Part shown: piece after piece, positions 9,418 to 20,005 of the stretch
How positions within the stretch are numbered: position 1 is the first letter of the stretch
Layout of the letters: each line of letters opens with the position of its first letter
Assembly: GCF_001750725.1 (NCBI RefSeq)
Contig: NZ_CP017279.1
Coordinates: 806,001 to 870,000, forward strand
From: Enterobacter ludwigii
GTDB taxonomy: Bacteria; Pseudomonadota; Gammaproteobacteria; Enterobacterales; Enterobacteriaceae
Direction: 5' to 3'
DNA length: 64,000 bases
Notes under the pieces: model-generated
Databases searched by the model: none
What the model was told of the DNA's origin: nothing
What the model saw: the letters and a program-made list of their open reading frames with translations, nothing else
Made by a program: the position numbers and the translations under genes

Positions 9418-11172
9418 TGAACTAAACCAGCCTAACCAGCGTAACGGCCAGGGATAACGATGACGAGCATCCTGCTGCGTCGCCTGAGCAATGCGCTCCT
9501 GGATAGTCTGCATCAGGGTTGTTTGCCCTTCGCCGTCCCATACCAGGTTTGTCAGTAAGGGTAGTGCATCATCAATGCCTTCGATGGCCCAGATGGTGAA
9601 TTGTTCCTGTTCCACGGCATCCAGAATGTCCTGGCTGAGGCTCAAATGGCGCGCGTTAGGGGCAGGAATAATCACCCCCTGTTTGCCGTTTAACCCACGC
9701 TGCTGACAAATCGAGAAGAAGCCTTCAATCTTTTCGTTCAGACCACCCACTGGCTGCGCACGACCAAACTGATCGACCGAGCCGGTGATCGCGATGTTCT
9801 GATTAACTGGCACTTCTGCCAGGGCGCTGATTAAGGCGCACAGCTCCGCCATAGAGGCGCTATCACCATCGACTTCACTGTATGATTGCTCAAACGTCAG
9901 CGAGGCGGAGAAGGGGATTTGCTGCTCAAGCTGCAGCTCTGACATCAGGAACGCCTGCATGATCATCATGCCTTTAGCGTGAATGTTGCCGCCCAACTCG
10001 GCTTTGCGTTCGATATCAGTGAACTCACCGTCACCGACATGCACAACGCAACTGATGCGGGAAGGTTCCCCGAAAGCGCGCGGGTGGCCGGGGAATTCAA
10101 TCACCGACAGGGCATTGATCTGCCCGATACGTTCGCCTTCGGTCTCAACCAGAATTTGTTCCAGCAGAATTTCATCCTGCATACGGTCAGCAAGATAGCC
10201 TTCACGCCACTCACGCTGCGCCAGCATCTGGGTAAGCTGCTCACCGGTGAATGCGCCGTTACCGCTGACGACACCCACTTCACGTAACTGCTTGCCGATC
10301 CAGAGCGGGCAGAGCGGCAGCGTCTCCTGGTCACCGGTGTAGCGAACCGCTTCGCGGATCAAACCAGGCCAGGCGTCGGCGGCCGGCGTTGGCAGTGCGA
10401 AACGTTCCGCAACGCTCAACACCCACTGGCACCACTGTGCCATATCATCGGCATCGGTAATCTGGATGTTATCTTCGTATTCGCTGTAGACCGCCTGCTC
10501 AGCCAGTTCGGGCTCCATCTCCTGGAAGTCAGCCAGCGATTCACGATCACCCGTCAGCACCACGGTCAGCGACAGCGGCATTGAAGGAACTGAGACGGGC
10601 AGGGGACGAGACTCGTCGTAGCCAACCCAGTCAAAACGCTGCTGATTAACCACCGTTTTCAGGCGCATCCACAGCAGAGGTTGTGAGAGGAGGGTGCGCA
10701 ACGAGATGATCAGTACGCCGCCATTGGCGCGGTGCACCAGCCCAGGTTGCAGCGAGAGCTCACCGTTAAACTGGCGCAGACAACCAAAGAGTTGTTCAGC
10801 CTCGACCCAGTTAGCGGTAATCACTTCACCCCTGGCAGCAAAGCGGTCGTCGGGCTGCTCTGCCGGTTCGAATGTGACATCATGTCCCGCGATACGATAT
10901 TGGCCGCCAAAGACGGCGTTCGCTTGCGGTCGCAACTGGCGCATGGCATCACCCAGAAGCGTCAGATATTCCGCTTCTTCCGGGGCCTTGAGCATCATGA
11001 AGGGTGATGTTGCCCAGGGGCTTAACACCTGCTCCAGCGCATAATGCAAACGGGGTTGCGTATCGCTAAGGATCAATTCGTGTTCTTTTGCGAGATCGGG
11101 TCGTGCAAACAGTTCCTGATAGCTCTCGGTATCCGGAACGAGGTCACGCCATGCAAGTTTCGTAATGGTCAA
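9412..11172 (-). CDS. lonH: LonH (YcbZ), Lon-like serine protease
   Basis: This 586-residue protein matches E. coli YcbZ/LonH in length and through the C-terminal half. The C-terminal domain is a Lon-type peptidase with the Ser-Lys dyad at Ser438 (VDGDSASM) and Lys481 (GLNEKIEGF). The N-terminal half lacks a clear AAA+ Walker A, as in its family. The start is a TTG at 11172 with a weak ribosome-binding site, placed because [20 protein letters not shown] aligns with the E. coli N-terminus. Physiological substrates are not established. Confidence 0.93.
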   Translation of the reverse strand: MTITKLAWRDLVPDTESYQELFARPDLAKEHELILSDTQPRLHYALEQVLSPWATSPFMMLKAPEEAEYLTLLGDAMRQLRPQANAVFGGQYRIAGHDVTFEPAEQPDDRFAARGEVITANWVEAEQLFGCLRQFNGELSLQPGLVHRANGGVLIISLRTLLSQPLLWMRLKTVVNQQRFDWVGYDESRPLPVSVPSMPLSLTVVLTGDRESLADFQEMEPELAEQAVYSEYEDNIQITDADDMAQWCQWVLSVAERFALPTPAADAWPGLIREAVRYTGDQETLPLCPLWIGKQLREVGVVSGNGAFTGEQLTQMLAQREWREGYLADRMQDEILLEQILVETEGERIGQINALSVIEFPGHPRAFGEPSRISCVVHVGDGEFTDIERKAELGGNIHAKGMMIMQAFLMSELQLEQQIPFSASLTFEQSYSEVDGDSASMAELCALISALAEVPVNQNIAITGSVDQFGRAQPVGGLNEKIEGFFSICQQRGLNGKQGVIIPAPNARHLSLSQDILDAVEQEQFTIWAIEGIDDALPLLTNLVWDGEGQTTLMQTIQERIAQATQQDARHRYPWPLRWLGWFSSN

Positions 11173-11358
11173 AGTTGATGTTTTTTAGTTAGATGTAAAA
11201 GCGTGGAGTATACCGTAAGCGGGGGGCTCTACCCAAGCAGGATTGGGCATTTCGGCAGAGCGATTGGCTGCATTCACTCACAGGATATGATTTCTTTTCA
11301 GCAGATTGCCAAAAAACTGATATTCTGAACAGAGTTACGTGGTAACACTGAGATCGCA

Positions 11359-11811
11359 ATGAAATATCAACAACTGGAAAATCTCGAAAGCGGCTGGAAA
11401 TGGAAGTACCTGGTCAAAAAGCACCGTGAAGGGGAGCTGATCACCTGCTACATCGAAGCCAGCGCAGCGCAAGAAGCCGTGGATATTTTGCTGACCCTCG
11501 AAAATGAACCGGTACAGGTTAACGGCTGGATTGAGAAACACATTAATCCTGCGTTGTTAAACCGGATGAAGCAAACTATTCGTGCGCGTCGCAAGCGGCA
11601 TTTTAATGCGGAGCATCAGCACACTCGCAAAAAATCCATCGACCTGGAGTTTATGGTCTGGCAACGTCTGGCAGGGCTTGCGCAACGGCGTGGGAAAACG
11701 CTGTCAGAAACGATAGTGCAGTTGATTGAAGATGCCGAGCATAAAGAGAAGTACGCCAACCAGATGTCGACGCTGAAGAATGATCTTCAGGCTCTGTTGG
11801 GTAAGAAATAG
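11359..11811 (+). CDS. matP: MatP, Ter-macrodomain organiser
   Basis: This 150-residue protein is near identical to E. coli MatP. It has a helical N-terminal domain, a ribbon-helix-helix (about 90-130, [30 protein letters not shown]) and a C-terminal coiled coil. It binds matS sites and condenses the terminus region through ZapB and the divisome. Its presence fits a chromosomal position near the terminus side. Confidence 0.97.
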   Translation: MKYQQLENLESGWKWKYLVKKHREGELITCYIEASAAQEAVDILLTLENEPVQVNGWIEKHINPALLNRMKQTIRARRKRHFNAEHQHTRKKSIDLEFMVWQRLAGLAQRRGKTLSETIVQLIEDAEHKEKYANQMSTLKNDLQALLGKK

Positions 11812-11839
11812 ATTTTTGTTTTCTTCAGATTCAGATAAT

Positions 11840-11868
11840 AAAAAACCCCGCAGTGCGGGGTTTTTTTA
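11840..11868. terminator. Bidirectional terminator between matP and ompA
   Basis: An AAAAACCCCGCA / TGCGGGGTTTTT perfect stem-loop with A and T runs on both sides separates convergent matP and ompA. Confidence 0.9.
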
Positions 11869-11880
11869 TAAGACGATAAC

Positions 11881-12936
11881 TTATGCCGCTGGCTGAGTTA
11901 CAACGTCTTTGATGCCTTTAACTTCGATCTCTACGCGACGATCTGGAGCCAGGCAGTCGATCAGTGCAGCGCGAGCTTTAACGTTGTCACAGGTGTTGCC
12001 AGTAACTGGGTTAGCTTCGCCCATACCACGTGGGGAGATCTTGTTAGCTGGGATACCTTTAGAGATCAGGTAATCAACAACAGACTGAGCACGTTTCTCA
12101 GACAGTTTCTGGTTGTAAGCGTCAGAACCGATACGGTCGGTGAAGCCCAGAACCACTACAGAACCGTCTTTAGGATCCAGGTTGCTCAGCTGGGTGTACA
12201 GCTGATCCAGTGCCTGCTGACCTTCTGGTTTCAGGGTAGCTTTGTTGAAGTTGAACAGAACGTCAGACTTCAGAGTGAAGTGCTTGGTCTGTACTTCTGG
12301 AGCTGGAGCCGGCGCTGGAGCAACGATTGGCGCTGCATCTTCCTGCTGGCCGAAACGGTAGGAAACACCTACGCTCAGCATGCCGTTGTCCGGACGAACA
12401 CCAACGGTGTTGCCGTCGCCGATGTTGTTAACCCACTGGTATTCCAGACGGGTAGCGATATCACGGGTCATAGCCCACTCAACGCCACCAGCGAATACTG
12501 GGGAAACACCGGTGTCATGGTCGTCGCCAGCGATGCTGTTGCTGGAGTCAGCGCGCCATACCATGCCGCCCAGACGAGTGTACACGTCCAGATCGTCAGT
12601 TACTGGGTAACCCAGTTTAGCGGTCAGCTGTACGCCCTGAGCTTTAAAAGCGCCGTTTACGTTGTCGCCTTTGTATGGCATACGACCTAACCAGTCGTAA
12701 CCCATTTCAAAACCAACATACGGGTTAACCTGATAGCCACCGAACGCACCTGCACCAAGCTGGCTCTCGTGAGTAGGGCCATCGTTGTTCAGGCTGCTGT
12801 TGTACCAGCCGGTGTCATGGAACTGAGACCAGCCCAGTTTACCACCTGCATACCAGGTATTATCTTTCGGAGCGGCCTGCGCTACGGTAGCGAAGCCAGC
12901 CAGTGCCACTGCAATCGCGATAGCTGTCTTTTTCAT
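11881..12936 (-). CDS. ompA: Outer-membrane porin OmpA
   Basis: The 351-residue precursor starts at ATG 12936 ([21 protein letters not shown], signal peptide cleaved after AQA). Codons open upstream to 12981 belong to the leader. The mature protein has an eight-stranded beta-barrel (about 1-170), a proline-alanine hinge ([11 protein letters not shown]) and a periplasmic OmpA/Pal peptidoglycan-binding domain with [13 protein letters not shown]. Four variable surface loops lie in the barrel. It anchors the outer membrane to peptidoglycan and serves as a phage and bacteriocin receptor. Confidence 0.98.
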   Translation of the reverse strand: MKKTAIAIAVALAGFATVAQAAPKDNTWYAGGKLGWSQFHDTGWYNSSLNNDGPTHESQLGAGAFGGYQVNPYVGFEMGYDWLGRMPYKGDNVNGAFKAQGVQLTAKLGYPVTDDLDVYTRLGGMVWRADSSNSIAGDDHDTGVSPVFAGGVEWAMTRDIATRLEYQWVNNIGDGNTVGVRPDNGMLSVGVSYRFGQQEDAAPIVAPAPAPAPEVQTKHFTLKSDVLFNFNKATLKPEGQQALDQLYTQLSNLDPKDGSVVVLGFTDRIGSDAYNQKLSEKRAQSVVDYLISKGIPANKISPRGMGEANPVTGNTCDNVKARAALIDCLAPDRRVEIEVKGIKDVVTQPAA

Positions 12937-13069
12937 TTTTTGCGCCTCGTTATCATCCAAAATTCGCCATGAAGGTCTCAATAGAGATTCACGGTTAAAT
13001 CCTTCACCGGGGGGGCGTGGTCAAATATAAATCTACCGATATCTTCGGCTTAGGCCGAGCACCCCTGGC
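12937..13069 (-). promoter_or_regulatory. ompA 5' untranslated leader
   Basis: The reverse strand from about 13069 (GCCAGGGGTGCTCGGC) to the ATG is 133 bases, the length of the E. coli ompA leader, and is nearly identical to it. It includes the 5' hairpin (CTCGGC/GCCGAAG) that stabilises the mRNA. The segment GATAACGAGGCGCAAAAA just before the start is where MicA sRNA pairs in E. coli. The rest of the gap to sulA (13070-13291) holds the promoter and A-rich sequence with no gene visible. Confidence 0.8.
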
Positions 13070-13291
13070 GATGTAAAGTCTACAACGTAGCTGAAAACTT
13101 ACAAGTGTGAAGTCCGTCAGGCATATGAAAAAAAAAGTTCCGTATACCGATTATTTAACATTTTTCGAACGAGTTTTGTGCAATAAAATTAAGGAGAACC
13201 GCACCAGACAAGCCTTGCCGCAGTTTTGGCGCCTGGAACTAAAATCGCATCTTGTGGTCAAAAAAAATTCCAGGAATAATCTTAATTTTCC

Positions 13292-13801
13292 TCAATGATA
13301 CAAATTTGAGTGAATTTTTAGGCCAGAAAGTTGTCCTCTGCGATAAGAATCTGGTCGAACCGGGCGCATGATCAACCCGATCGCACTACCTTCTTCAGCC
13401 GCTTCAGTCAGTCGAAAATGTTCCTCATCGGTCAATTCGTCTGATAACCATCCAATCACCACGCTGTAATTCCCCGTACGTAACGCCCGGATCATCGATT
13501 CCACGGTATCGCAGGGAGAGAGTTGGTTAATTTGCATGACCTTTGTCAGCGGGAGGCCCGCGGACTGCACCCATTCACGGCTCAGTTTTTGTTGAGGCGT
13601 CAGCCAAAGCTGCCAGCGCGACTGCTGACCAAGCTGTTGTAATAACGGCAACAGCAGAAGTTGAGTGAGCAGGGGCTGGTCTTCACGATAAACCACTTCA
13701 CTGATAAGCCCTGTCGAAACACGCCCGGTGGAATTCTGCGTGACATTGCCAGCGGAAGAAGAGAGAGAGGTTGAGCGATTTGCATAGCCTGAAGTGTACA
13801 T
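13292..13801 (-). CDS. sulA: SOS cell-division inhibitor SulA
   Basis: This 169-residue protein starts at ATG 13801 ([10 protein letters not shown]), the E. coli length. A longer open frame to 13897 would cross the LexA box and is rejected. The central part ([44 protein letters not shown]) and C-terminus ([13 protein letters not shown]) are as in E. coli. It blocks FtsZ polymerisation during SOS and is degraded by Lon. The N-terminal 30 residues are the most divergent part. Confidence 0.97.
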   Translation of the reverse strand: MYTSGYANRSTSLSSSAGNVTQNSTGRVSTGLISEVVYREDQPLLTQLLLLPLLQQLGQQSRWQLWLTPQQKLSREWVQSAGLPLTKVMQINQLSPCDTVESMIRALRTGNYSVVIGWLSDELTDEEHFRLTEAAEEGSAIGLIMRPVRPDSYRRGQLSGLKIHSNLYH

Positions 13802-13821
13802 ATTCATTCCAGCCCTGTAGT

Positions 13822-13841
13822 TACTGTATGGATATACAGTA
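13822..13841. promoter_or_regulatory. LexA (SOS) box of sulA
   Basis: TACTGTATGGATATACAGTA is a near-perfect match to the 20-base LexA consensus. It is placed 20 bases upstream of the sulA start, so sulA is SOS-induced. Confidence 0.95.
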
Positions 13842-14018
13842 ACCCCTGTATGCATAAAGATCAACCTCATTTTCGGAAAGCGACTCGCAAAATTCATTCA
13901 TTATTGATGCGCCTGGAAAAATCATCTTGCTCAACGACGATAAGTTGCCTATTTTCCTGCTAACGGATCCGCTAGTAAGAAATTTCGTTGTTACTTTATG
14001 ATTTTGAAGGGAAATATC

Positions 14019-14645
14019 ATGAAAAAGATATCTTATGAACGGATTTATAAATCCCAGGAATACCTTTCACCCTTAGGTGAAATCCACCATCGTGCGCTGT
14101 TCGGGGGGTATACCCTGGCCGTAGATGATGCCGTCTTCGCTATGGTCTCCGACGGGGAGCTGTATCTCCGGGCCTGTGAGGAAAGTGCAAAATACTGTGT
14201 AAAAAATGCCTCATCATTCTTAACCCTGATGAAACGGGGTCGCCCGGTGCTGCTCAATTATTATCGTGTCGATGACGGACTGTGGCAGGACAGAGAACGG
14301 CTGCTTCAGCTCTCCTCGTTCGCGCTCAATGCGGCACGAAAAGAGCGTTCGCAGCGTGATCGGCGAAACCGCCTCAAGGACTTGCCCAATCTCACCTTTC
14401 AGCTTGAAGTGCTGCTCTTTGAAGCCGGAATCACTGATGAAGAGACGCTGCGGGAGCTGGGTGCCCGTGCGAGCTGGCTAAAGATGCGGGCGAAAAATAA
14501 AGCGCTTAGCATTAAAGTGCTCTTCGCACTGGAAGGGGCCATCGCCGGACTTCATGAGGCGGCACTCCCGGCGGGAATTCGCCGGGAGTTAACGGAGTGG
14601 TTTAATGCGCTGCCTGAGCCACAGGAGAATCACTCCTCCAGGTAG
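14019..14645 (+). CDS. sxy: Sxy/TfoX, CRP-S competence coactivator
   Basis: This 208-residue protein has a TfoX N-terminal domain (about 8-100, RIYKSQEYLSPLG...YYRVDD) and a TfoX C-terminal domain (about 115-195, LKDLPNLTFQLEVLLFEAGI). The start at 14019 is chosen because it aligns with E. coli and sits behind GAAGGGA; the frame opens at 13998. Sxy lets CRP act at CRP-S promoters of DNA-uptake genes. Its 3' end overlaps convergent yccS by 44 bases. Confidence 0.95.
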   Translation: MKKISYERIYKSQEYLSPLGEIHHRALFGGYTLAVDDAVFAMVSDGELYLRACEESAKYCVKNASSFLTLMKRGRPVLLNYYRVDDGLWQDRERLLQLSSFALNAARKERSQRDRRNRLKDLPNLTFQLEVLLFEAGITDEETLRELGARASWLKMRAKNKALSIKVLFALEGAIAGLHEAALPAGIRRELTEWFNALPEPQENHSSR

Positions 14646-16764
14646 CGATCTGCAGTTGCAGTCGGCAAATTTCTGGCAGCAGAGCGATAAGGAGGCCAAT
14701 CTGCTGAAGAACCAGCGGTGCTTTGCTGTCGCTTCCCGGGTCAATATGCGTAATACGCTGAGCCAGTTCATCCAGCGCGTGTTGAACGCGAGGCTCATCG
14801 GCTGGTCGGTGATGAAGCGCGTCATCGACATAGCATACGGCATCATCCAGCAGGGCGAGGATGGCCGGGTGAGTCAATTTCTCACGGTGGGCACCCAGCG
14901 TCGAAATATAGCTGGTGAAGGTATGGTTCAGACAGAGCAGGCGGAAAGCCGTTTCCCGAATTTCTGCCGTGGCGCGAGGCTCTGTGGACATGTTAGAGAC
15001 CACCGAAGCCAGTTCAGCATCACAGTTATGCGCATCGCGGCGTGCGATACGATAAGCCAGACGGTTATCGCGACCCTGATGATACTGCTCAAGGATGGCA
15101 TCAAGGTATCGACAGTTCGCATTCATCGCCCTGTCTACCACACGCGGTAAATTACGGAACCGCCAGTCCGGCCAGATAAAACTGACCGCCGCCCAGGCGA
15201 TAGCGCAGCCAATCAGCGTATCTATCACGCGGGGCAGGGCCACTTCAAATCCTTCACCCAGCAGGTTAAAGCAGAGTAGCACCAGCAGCGTGATGAACAT
15301 TGTGGCATGCGCATACTGCACATTACGGAAGGCGAAGAACAACACACCGGTGATCACGATCAGGATCAGCTGGCCTTCGACAGAGGGCACGAAATAGAGC
15401 ACCGGCAGCCCAATAGCGACGCCCACCAGCGTACCAATAATACGTAGCGCAAGGCGGTGGCGGGTGGCGTTATAGTTTGGCTGGCAAACAAACAGGCTGG
15501 TCAGCAGGATCCAGTAACCGTGATGTAACCCGGTTATCTGAATGATGGCATAACCCACGCACAGCACCAGTGACATCCTCACCGCATGGCGAAACAGTGC
15601 CGATTCCGGCGTAAAGTTGCGGCTCAGTCGCAGCCACATATCGCTGAAGCTATGCACGCTGTCATCAGCAAGCTGATTCTCCACATCTTTATCGGGGAGC
15701 GCCATCGCCTGCTCGGATTCAATGGTAGCCAGCTGAGCATCTATCGCCCGCAGGTTATTCAGCAAAAATCCCAGTGCTTTAATATGTTCCGGCGACGTTC
15801 CACTGGCCTGAACGCGATCGAGCGCCGCATCAAGATGGCTAAATACGCGTTCGAAGCGCGGGTCATGTTGATAAGGCGTACGCAGCAAAATGGAGCGTGC
15901 CAGCTGCTGGCACGCCTGAGACTGCATCGACAGCAGGCGCTGGAAGCGGAACATCACGTCGCTGTAGCGGAACTTCTCGCGCAGGGCAGCATACTGAACG
16001 TGCGAGGAGCTGGCACGCTCATGTATATCCTGCGCCGCGAAATAGTAGTGCAAGGTTCTTCGCGTTCCGCGCTGACCGCGATCGCCCCGCAGACGGGTAA
16101 GCAGTGAGGCTTTCGTCTGGTTAAGCGTGGCGACCAGTTGACCGTTGGCCAGAGCCAAATCGTAGAGCGGAGACTGGCTCTCCTCCTCGATATCCGGATC
16201 GAAGAGCCGGGATTTTAGCTCAAGATAGTGGGCCAGTTGCTCAAAGCTGCGGGCAAGATTGTCCTGAAGAGGGCGAACCGGAAAAATAAGATGCCCGGTT
16301 AACGTCAGCAGGTTATACCAGATGGCCCCCAGCAGCAGCAGTATGGGTTGCTGGTACCATTGATCGTAAAGGGAAACACCCAGCATGGTGTAAATGGCGA
16401 TCAGCAGGGCACCAAAGGCGATAGTGGCATAGCGCTGCCCAAGGCCGCCAAGCAAAATAAACCCGCTGGTAGAGAGCGTAAGGCCAATGGCAAACAGCCA
16501 GGGCCAGGGGAAGAGCAGCTCCACGGAGGCTGACGCGATAAAAAAACAGACCAGCGTAATCACAAGATTACGCAGGCGCCCGGCAAGGCGATCGTCCAGA
16601 TCCGCCAGCGCCCCCGCAACCACTCCCAGCGTGAGCGGGATGGTGAGTTTTACGTCATTCAGCCACCACGGCAGGGCAACCGTGCCGCAAAGTGCGATAA
16701 ATATTCTGACGTTATAAAGCCAGATGCTGTTCCAGGTATAACGGCGAAGCAGTGGGCTTAGCAT
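14602..16764 (-). CDS. yccS: YccS, FUSC/YccS-YhfK family membrane protein
   Basis: This roughly 720-residue protein has two sets of about five hydrophobic helices (residues about 10-160 and 400-530), each followed by a cytoplasmic helical domain, the fusaric-acid-resistance-like FUSC architecture. ATG 16764 gives the E. coli N-terminus MLSPLLRRYTWNS. A GTG at 16770 has better spacing to AAGGA and may be the true start. The substrate is unknown. The 3' end overlaps sxy by 44 bases. Confidence 0.92.
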   Translation of the reverse strand: MLSPLLRRYTWNSIWLYNVRIFIALCGTVALPWWLNDVKLTIPLTLGVVAGALADLDDRLAGRLRNLVITLVCFFIASASVELLFPWPWLFAIGLTLSTSGFILLGGLGQRYATIAFGALLIAIYTMLGVSLYDQWYQQPILLLLGAIWYNLLTLTGHLIFPVRPLQDNLARSFEQLAHYLELKSRLFDPDIEEESQSPLYDLALANGQLVATLNQTKASLLTRLRGDRGQRGTRRTLHYYFAAQDIHERASSSHVQYAALREKFRYSDVMFRFQRLLSMQSQACQQLARSILLRTPYQHDPRFERVFSHLDAALDRVQASGTSPEHIKALGFLLNNLRAIDAQLATIESEQAMALPDKDVENQLADDSVHSFSDMWLRLSRNFTPESALFRHAVRMSLVLCVGYAIIQITGLHHGYWILLTSLFVCQPNYNATRHRLALRIIGTLVGVAIGLPVLYFVPSVEGQLILIVITGVLFFAFRNVQYAHATMFITLLVLLCFNLLGEGFEVALPRVIDTLIGCAIAWAAVSFIWPDWRFRNLPRVVDRAMNANCRYLDAILEQYHQGRDNRLAYRIARRDAHNCDAELASVVSNMSTEPRATAEIRETAFRLLCLNHTFTSYISTLGAHREKLTHPAILALLDDAVCYVDDALHHRPADEPRVQHALDELAQRITHIDPGSDSKAPLVLQQIGLLIALLPEICRLQLQIATWRSDSPVAQAAH

Positions 16765-16783
16765 AAGCACGGCCAGTCCTTAT

Positions 16784-17230
16784 TTACTGAAAACGACGAC
16801 GCGCGTTTGCTTCACGTGCCGCCTGTGCCACTTCTACCGGAACGACCCTGCGCCCGACTGGCCAAAGCGCGATGGCGGCAATCTTAAAGTTCGCGATCCC
16901 CACCGGAATACCAATAATGGATATGCACTGGGCAATACCGGCAAAGATATGCATCACACACAGCCACCAGCCGAAGAAAACCAGCCACAGAATATTGAGA
17001 ACTGTGCCTCCCGTGTTCAGCAGTGCGTTTTTGCTCTCCGGGTTCAGTTCGTCAACGTGGACGGCTTCATTCCCGTACGGGATGAAAGAGAGTTTGGTGA
17101 TTTCCCAGCAGGAGCGGGTCAGGGGGAGCGTAAAAATAAGGACGATGCTCACCAGCGTGGCAAAAAGCCAGGCAAGAGTGGTGGCAAAACCGCCTAACAC
17201 AAAATTCAAAACATTCAGAACAGTACGCAT
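16784..17230 (-). CDS. yccF: YccF family inner-membrane protein
   Basis: This 148-residue protein has the E. coli YccF length. It has two YccF domains, each with hydrophobic helices (LNFVLGGFATTLAWLFATLVSIVLIF; LWLVFFGWWLCVMHIFAGIAQCISIIGIPVGIANF). Function is unknown. It lies 19 bases upstream of yccS in the same direction, probably one operon. Confidence 0.93.
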   Translation of the reverse strand: MRTVLNVLNFVLGGFATTLAWLFATLVSIVLIFTLPLTRSCWEITKLSFIPYGNEAVHVDELNPESKNALLNTGGTVLNILWLVFFGWWLCVMHIFAGIAQCISIIGIPVGIANFKIAAIALWPVGRRVVPVEVAQAAREANARRRFQ

Positions 17231-17353
17231 AAACCCTCAGTTCCTTTCGATATGATTAACGCCCAGTGATTGTAACGTTTTTTTAGGCTGGAGCACCTTA
17301 AAACTGGCAGTTAAACTGTCAGGTAAATTATCTCTTCGTGGATTCGGCTGGAC

Positions 17354-19408
17354 ATGGAACTGAAAGCAACATCATTAGGCAGACGCCTGGCGCAACACCC
17401 CTACGACAGGGTTGTCCTCCTTAATGCCGGAGTGAAAGTCTCCGGAGAACGCCACGAATACCTCATTCCGTTTAATCAACTGCTGGCTATCCACTGTAAA
17501 CGCGGGTTGGTCTGGGGCGAACTGGAGTTTGTCCTGCCTGACGATAAAGTCGTGCGCCTTCACGGTACCGAGTGGGCTGAGACCCAGCGCTTCCATCATC
17601 ACCTGAATATGCTCTGGCAGCAGTGGAGCCAGGATATGAGCGTGATTGCCGCTCAGGTACTGCAGCAGGTACTGAACGATATTGCACAAAGTAACGAGCA
17701 ACAAACGTGGCTCACCCGCCAGCAGACGGCCGGGTTGCAGCAAAAGATTAGGCAGGCGCTGGCGGCACTGCCGTTATCCGTGACGCGTCTTGACGAGTTC
17801 GACAATTGCCGTGACGCCTGGCGTCAGTGTCAGGCCTGGCTTGGCGATACAGACAAGAGCCGGCTGGCGCACAACCAGGCGTGGACAGATGCCATGCTGA
17901 CCCGTTATGCCGACTTTTTCAGCACGGTTGAATCTTCACCGCTTAACCCTGCACAGGCGCGCGCCGTGGTTAACGGCGAGCACTCCCTGCTGGTGCTGGC
18001 GGGTGCCGGAAGCGGCAAAACGTCGGTGCTGGTGGCCCGTGCGGGTTGGCTACTGACAACGGGTGAGGCTGTTGCCGACCAGATACTGTTGCTGGCGTTT
18101 GGCCGTAAGGCAGCCGAGGAGATGGACGAACGCATACAGGAACGCCTGCATACCCGGGATATTACCGCCAGAACCTTCCATGCCCTGGCGCTGCATATCA
18201 TTCAGCAGGGCAGTAAAAAAGTGCCTGCCATCAGCAAGCTGGAAAACGACACGCAGGCGCGTCAGGCGTTGTTCATTAAAACGTGGCGTCAGCAGTGCAG
18301 TGAGAAAAAGGCGCAGGCTAAAGGGTGGCGTCAGTGGCTGGAAGAAGAACTCAACTGGGACGTACCGGAAGGCAATTTCTGGCAGGATGAAAAACTGGCT
18401 CGTCGCCTGGGCTCTCGCCTCGACCGCTGGGTTAGCCTGATGCGGATGCACGGCGGATCGCAAGCCGAGATGATTGAAAGCGCGCCGGAGACGATCCGCG
18501 CCCTGTTTTCGAAGCGGGTTAAGCTGATGGCCCCGATGCTGAAAGCCTGGAAAACCGCGCTGAAAGAGGAAAATGCCGTCGATTTCTCCGGTTTGATCCA
18601 TCAGGCCATTATCATTCTTGAGAAGGGCCGTTTTGTCAGCCCGTGGAAGCATATCCTGGTGGATGAATTCCAGGATATCTCGCCGCAACGTGCCGCGCTG
18701 CTCTCGGCGTTAAGGGCGCAAAATAAACATACCTCGCTGTTTGCGGTGGGCGATGACTGGCAGGCTATCTATCGCTTCAGCGGGGCACAGCTCTCCCTGA
18801 CGACTGCATTCCATCACTATTTTGGCGAAGGCGATCGCAGCGATCTGGATACCACCTACCGCTTTAATTCCCGGATTGGTGAAGTTGCTAACCGCTTTAT
18901 CCAGCAGAACCCGCATCAGCTGGCAAAACCGCTAAATAGCCTCCGGGCCGGGGACAAAAAAGCCGTTACCCTGCTGGCGGACGATCAGCTGGAGCCGCTG
19001 CTGGACAAACTGAGCGGCTATGCGAAGCCGGATGAACGTATTCTGGTGCTGGCACGCTATCACCATCTTAAGCCTGCGGCGCTGGAAAAAGCCGCGACCC
19101 GCTGGCCGAAGCTGCAGCTCGATTTTATGACCATCCACGCCAGCAAAGGACAGCAGGCCGACTATGTGATAGTGATGGGGCTTAAAGAGGGGAGCGATGG
19201 TTTCCCGGCTCCGGCACGAGAGTCGGTAATGGAACAGGCATTACTGCCGGTCCCGGAAGATTTTCCGGACGCCGAAGAGCGGCGTTTGCTGTACGTGGCG
19301 ATGACCCGCGCGCGTCATCGCGTGTGGCTGCTGTTCAACAAAGAGGAGCCGTCGGTGTTTGTCGATATTCTGAAGAGTATTGATGTGCCAGTGGTGAGGA
19401 AGCCTTAA
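17354..19408 (+). CDS. helD: DNA helicase IV HelD
   Basis: This 684-residue SF1A helicase has the E. coli length. Motifs are Walker A LVLAGAGSGKTSV (about 213-225), motif II LVDEFQD, motif III VGDDWQAIYRF, motif V TIHASKGQQADYVIV and motif VI YVAMTRARHRVW. It unwinds DNA 3'-5' and takes part in recombination. The N-terminal 190 residues are HelD-specific. Confidence 0.97.
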   Translation: MELKATSLGRRLAQHPYDRVVLLNAGVKVSGERHEYLIPFNQLLAIHCKRGLVWGELEFVLPDDKVVRLHGTEWAETQRFHHHLNMLWQQWSQDMSVIAAQVLQQVLNDIAQSNEQQTWLTRQQTAGLQQKIRQALAALPLSVTRLDEFDNCRDAWRQCQAWLGDTDKSRLAHNQAWTDAMLTRYADFFSTVESSPLNPAQARAVVNGEHSLLVLAGAGSGKTSVLVARAGWLLTTGEAVADQILLLAFGRKAAEEMDERIQERLHTRDITARTFHALALHIIQQGSKKVPAISKLENDTQARQALFIKTWRQQCSEKKAQAKGWRQWLEEELNWDVPEGNFWQDEKLARRLGSRLDRWVSLMRMHGGSQAEMIESAPETIRALFSKRVKLMAPMLKAWKTALKEENAVDFSGLIHQAIIILEKGRFVSPWKHILVDEFQDISPQRAALLSALRAQNKHTSLFAVGDDWQAIYRFSGAQLSLTTAFHHYFGEGDRSDLDTTYRFNSRIGEVANRFIQQNPHQLAKPLNSLRAGDKKAVTLLADDQLEPLLDKLSGYAKPDERILVLARYHHLKPAALEKAATRWPKLQLDFMTIHASKGQQADYVIVMGLKEGSDGFPAPARESVMEQALLPVPEDFPDAEERRLLYVAMTRARHRVWLLFNKEEPSVFVDILKSIDVPVVRKP

Positions 19409-19432
19409 CGGGATAGCGGAGCGGTAATATTG

Positions 19433-19462
19433 CAGGCCCGGTAAGCATGTCGCCACCGGGCA
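19433..19462. repeat. REP-like palindrome between helD and mgsA
   Basis: GCCCGGTAAGC and CGCCACCGGGC form an inverted repeat of the enterobacterial REP type (GC-rich stem, asymmetric loop) between two convergent stop codons. A related GCGCCACCGGGCA block lies at 51591-51603. Confidence 0.6.
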
Positions 19463-19466
19463 AAAA

Positions 19467-19925
19467 CTACTTCAGTCTTTCGGAAAGATAGCGCTGATAA
19501 TCCGGGATCAGGATCTCAACCGGTGAGTTGAAGTGTGGTGATTCAATGATGAAATCTGCCGTCGACAGGTTCGTCGCCACCGGAATATTCCATACCGTTG
19601 CCAGACGCAGCAGGGCTTTGACATCCGGGTCGTGCGGAACCGCATTCAGCGGATCCCAGAAGAAAATCAGTACATCAATTTTCCCTTCAGAGATCTGAGC
19701 GCCGACCTGCTGGTCGCCGCCCATCGGGCCGCTCAGCATGGCATTGACCTCCAGACCCGTTTCGCGGTGGATCAGGTTACCGGTTGTCCCGGTCGCTGAG
19801 AGAGCATGCTTTTCCAGCAATGGCTGATGGCGGCGAACCCAGTTAAGCAGCATTTGTTTACAGTGATCGTGCGCAACCAGAGCAATGTGTTTGCGTTCCG
19901 GTAGCGTGCGTGTTGTCAGTTCCAT
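19467..19925 (-). CDS. mgsA: Methylglyoxal synthase MgsA
   Basis: This 152-residue protein starts at ATG 19925 ([23 protein letters not shown]); codons up to 19937 are open. Active-site features are Asp71 in GPMGGDQQ and His98 in VPHDPD, as in E. coli. It converts dihydroxyacetone phosphate to methylglyoxal when glycolytic phosphate is limiting. Confidence 0.97.
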   Translation of the reverse strand: MELTTRTLPERKHIALVAHDHCKQMLLNWVRRHQPLLEKHALSATGTTGNLIHRETGLEVNAMLSGPMGGDQQVGAQISEGKIDVLIFFWDPLNAVPHDPDVKALLRLATVWNIPVATNLSTADFIIESPHFNSPVEILIPDYQRYLSERLK

Positions 19926-20005
19926 AATCTTATCCATCAGGTTAACTGACTACACGATGACGGGAACCGCCTGACGCTGCAAGAGAAAGGCGAAAAAAAT
20001 GTGGC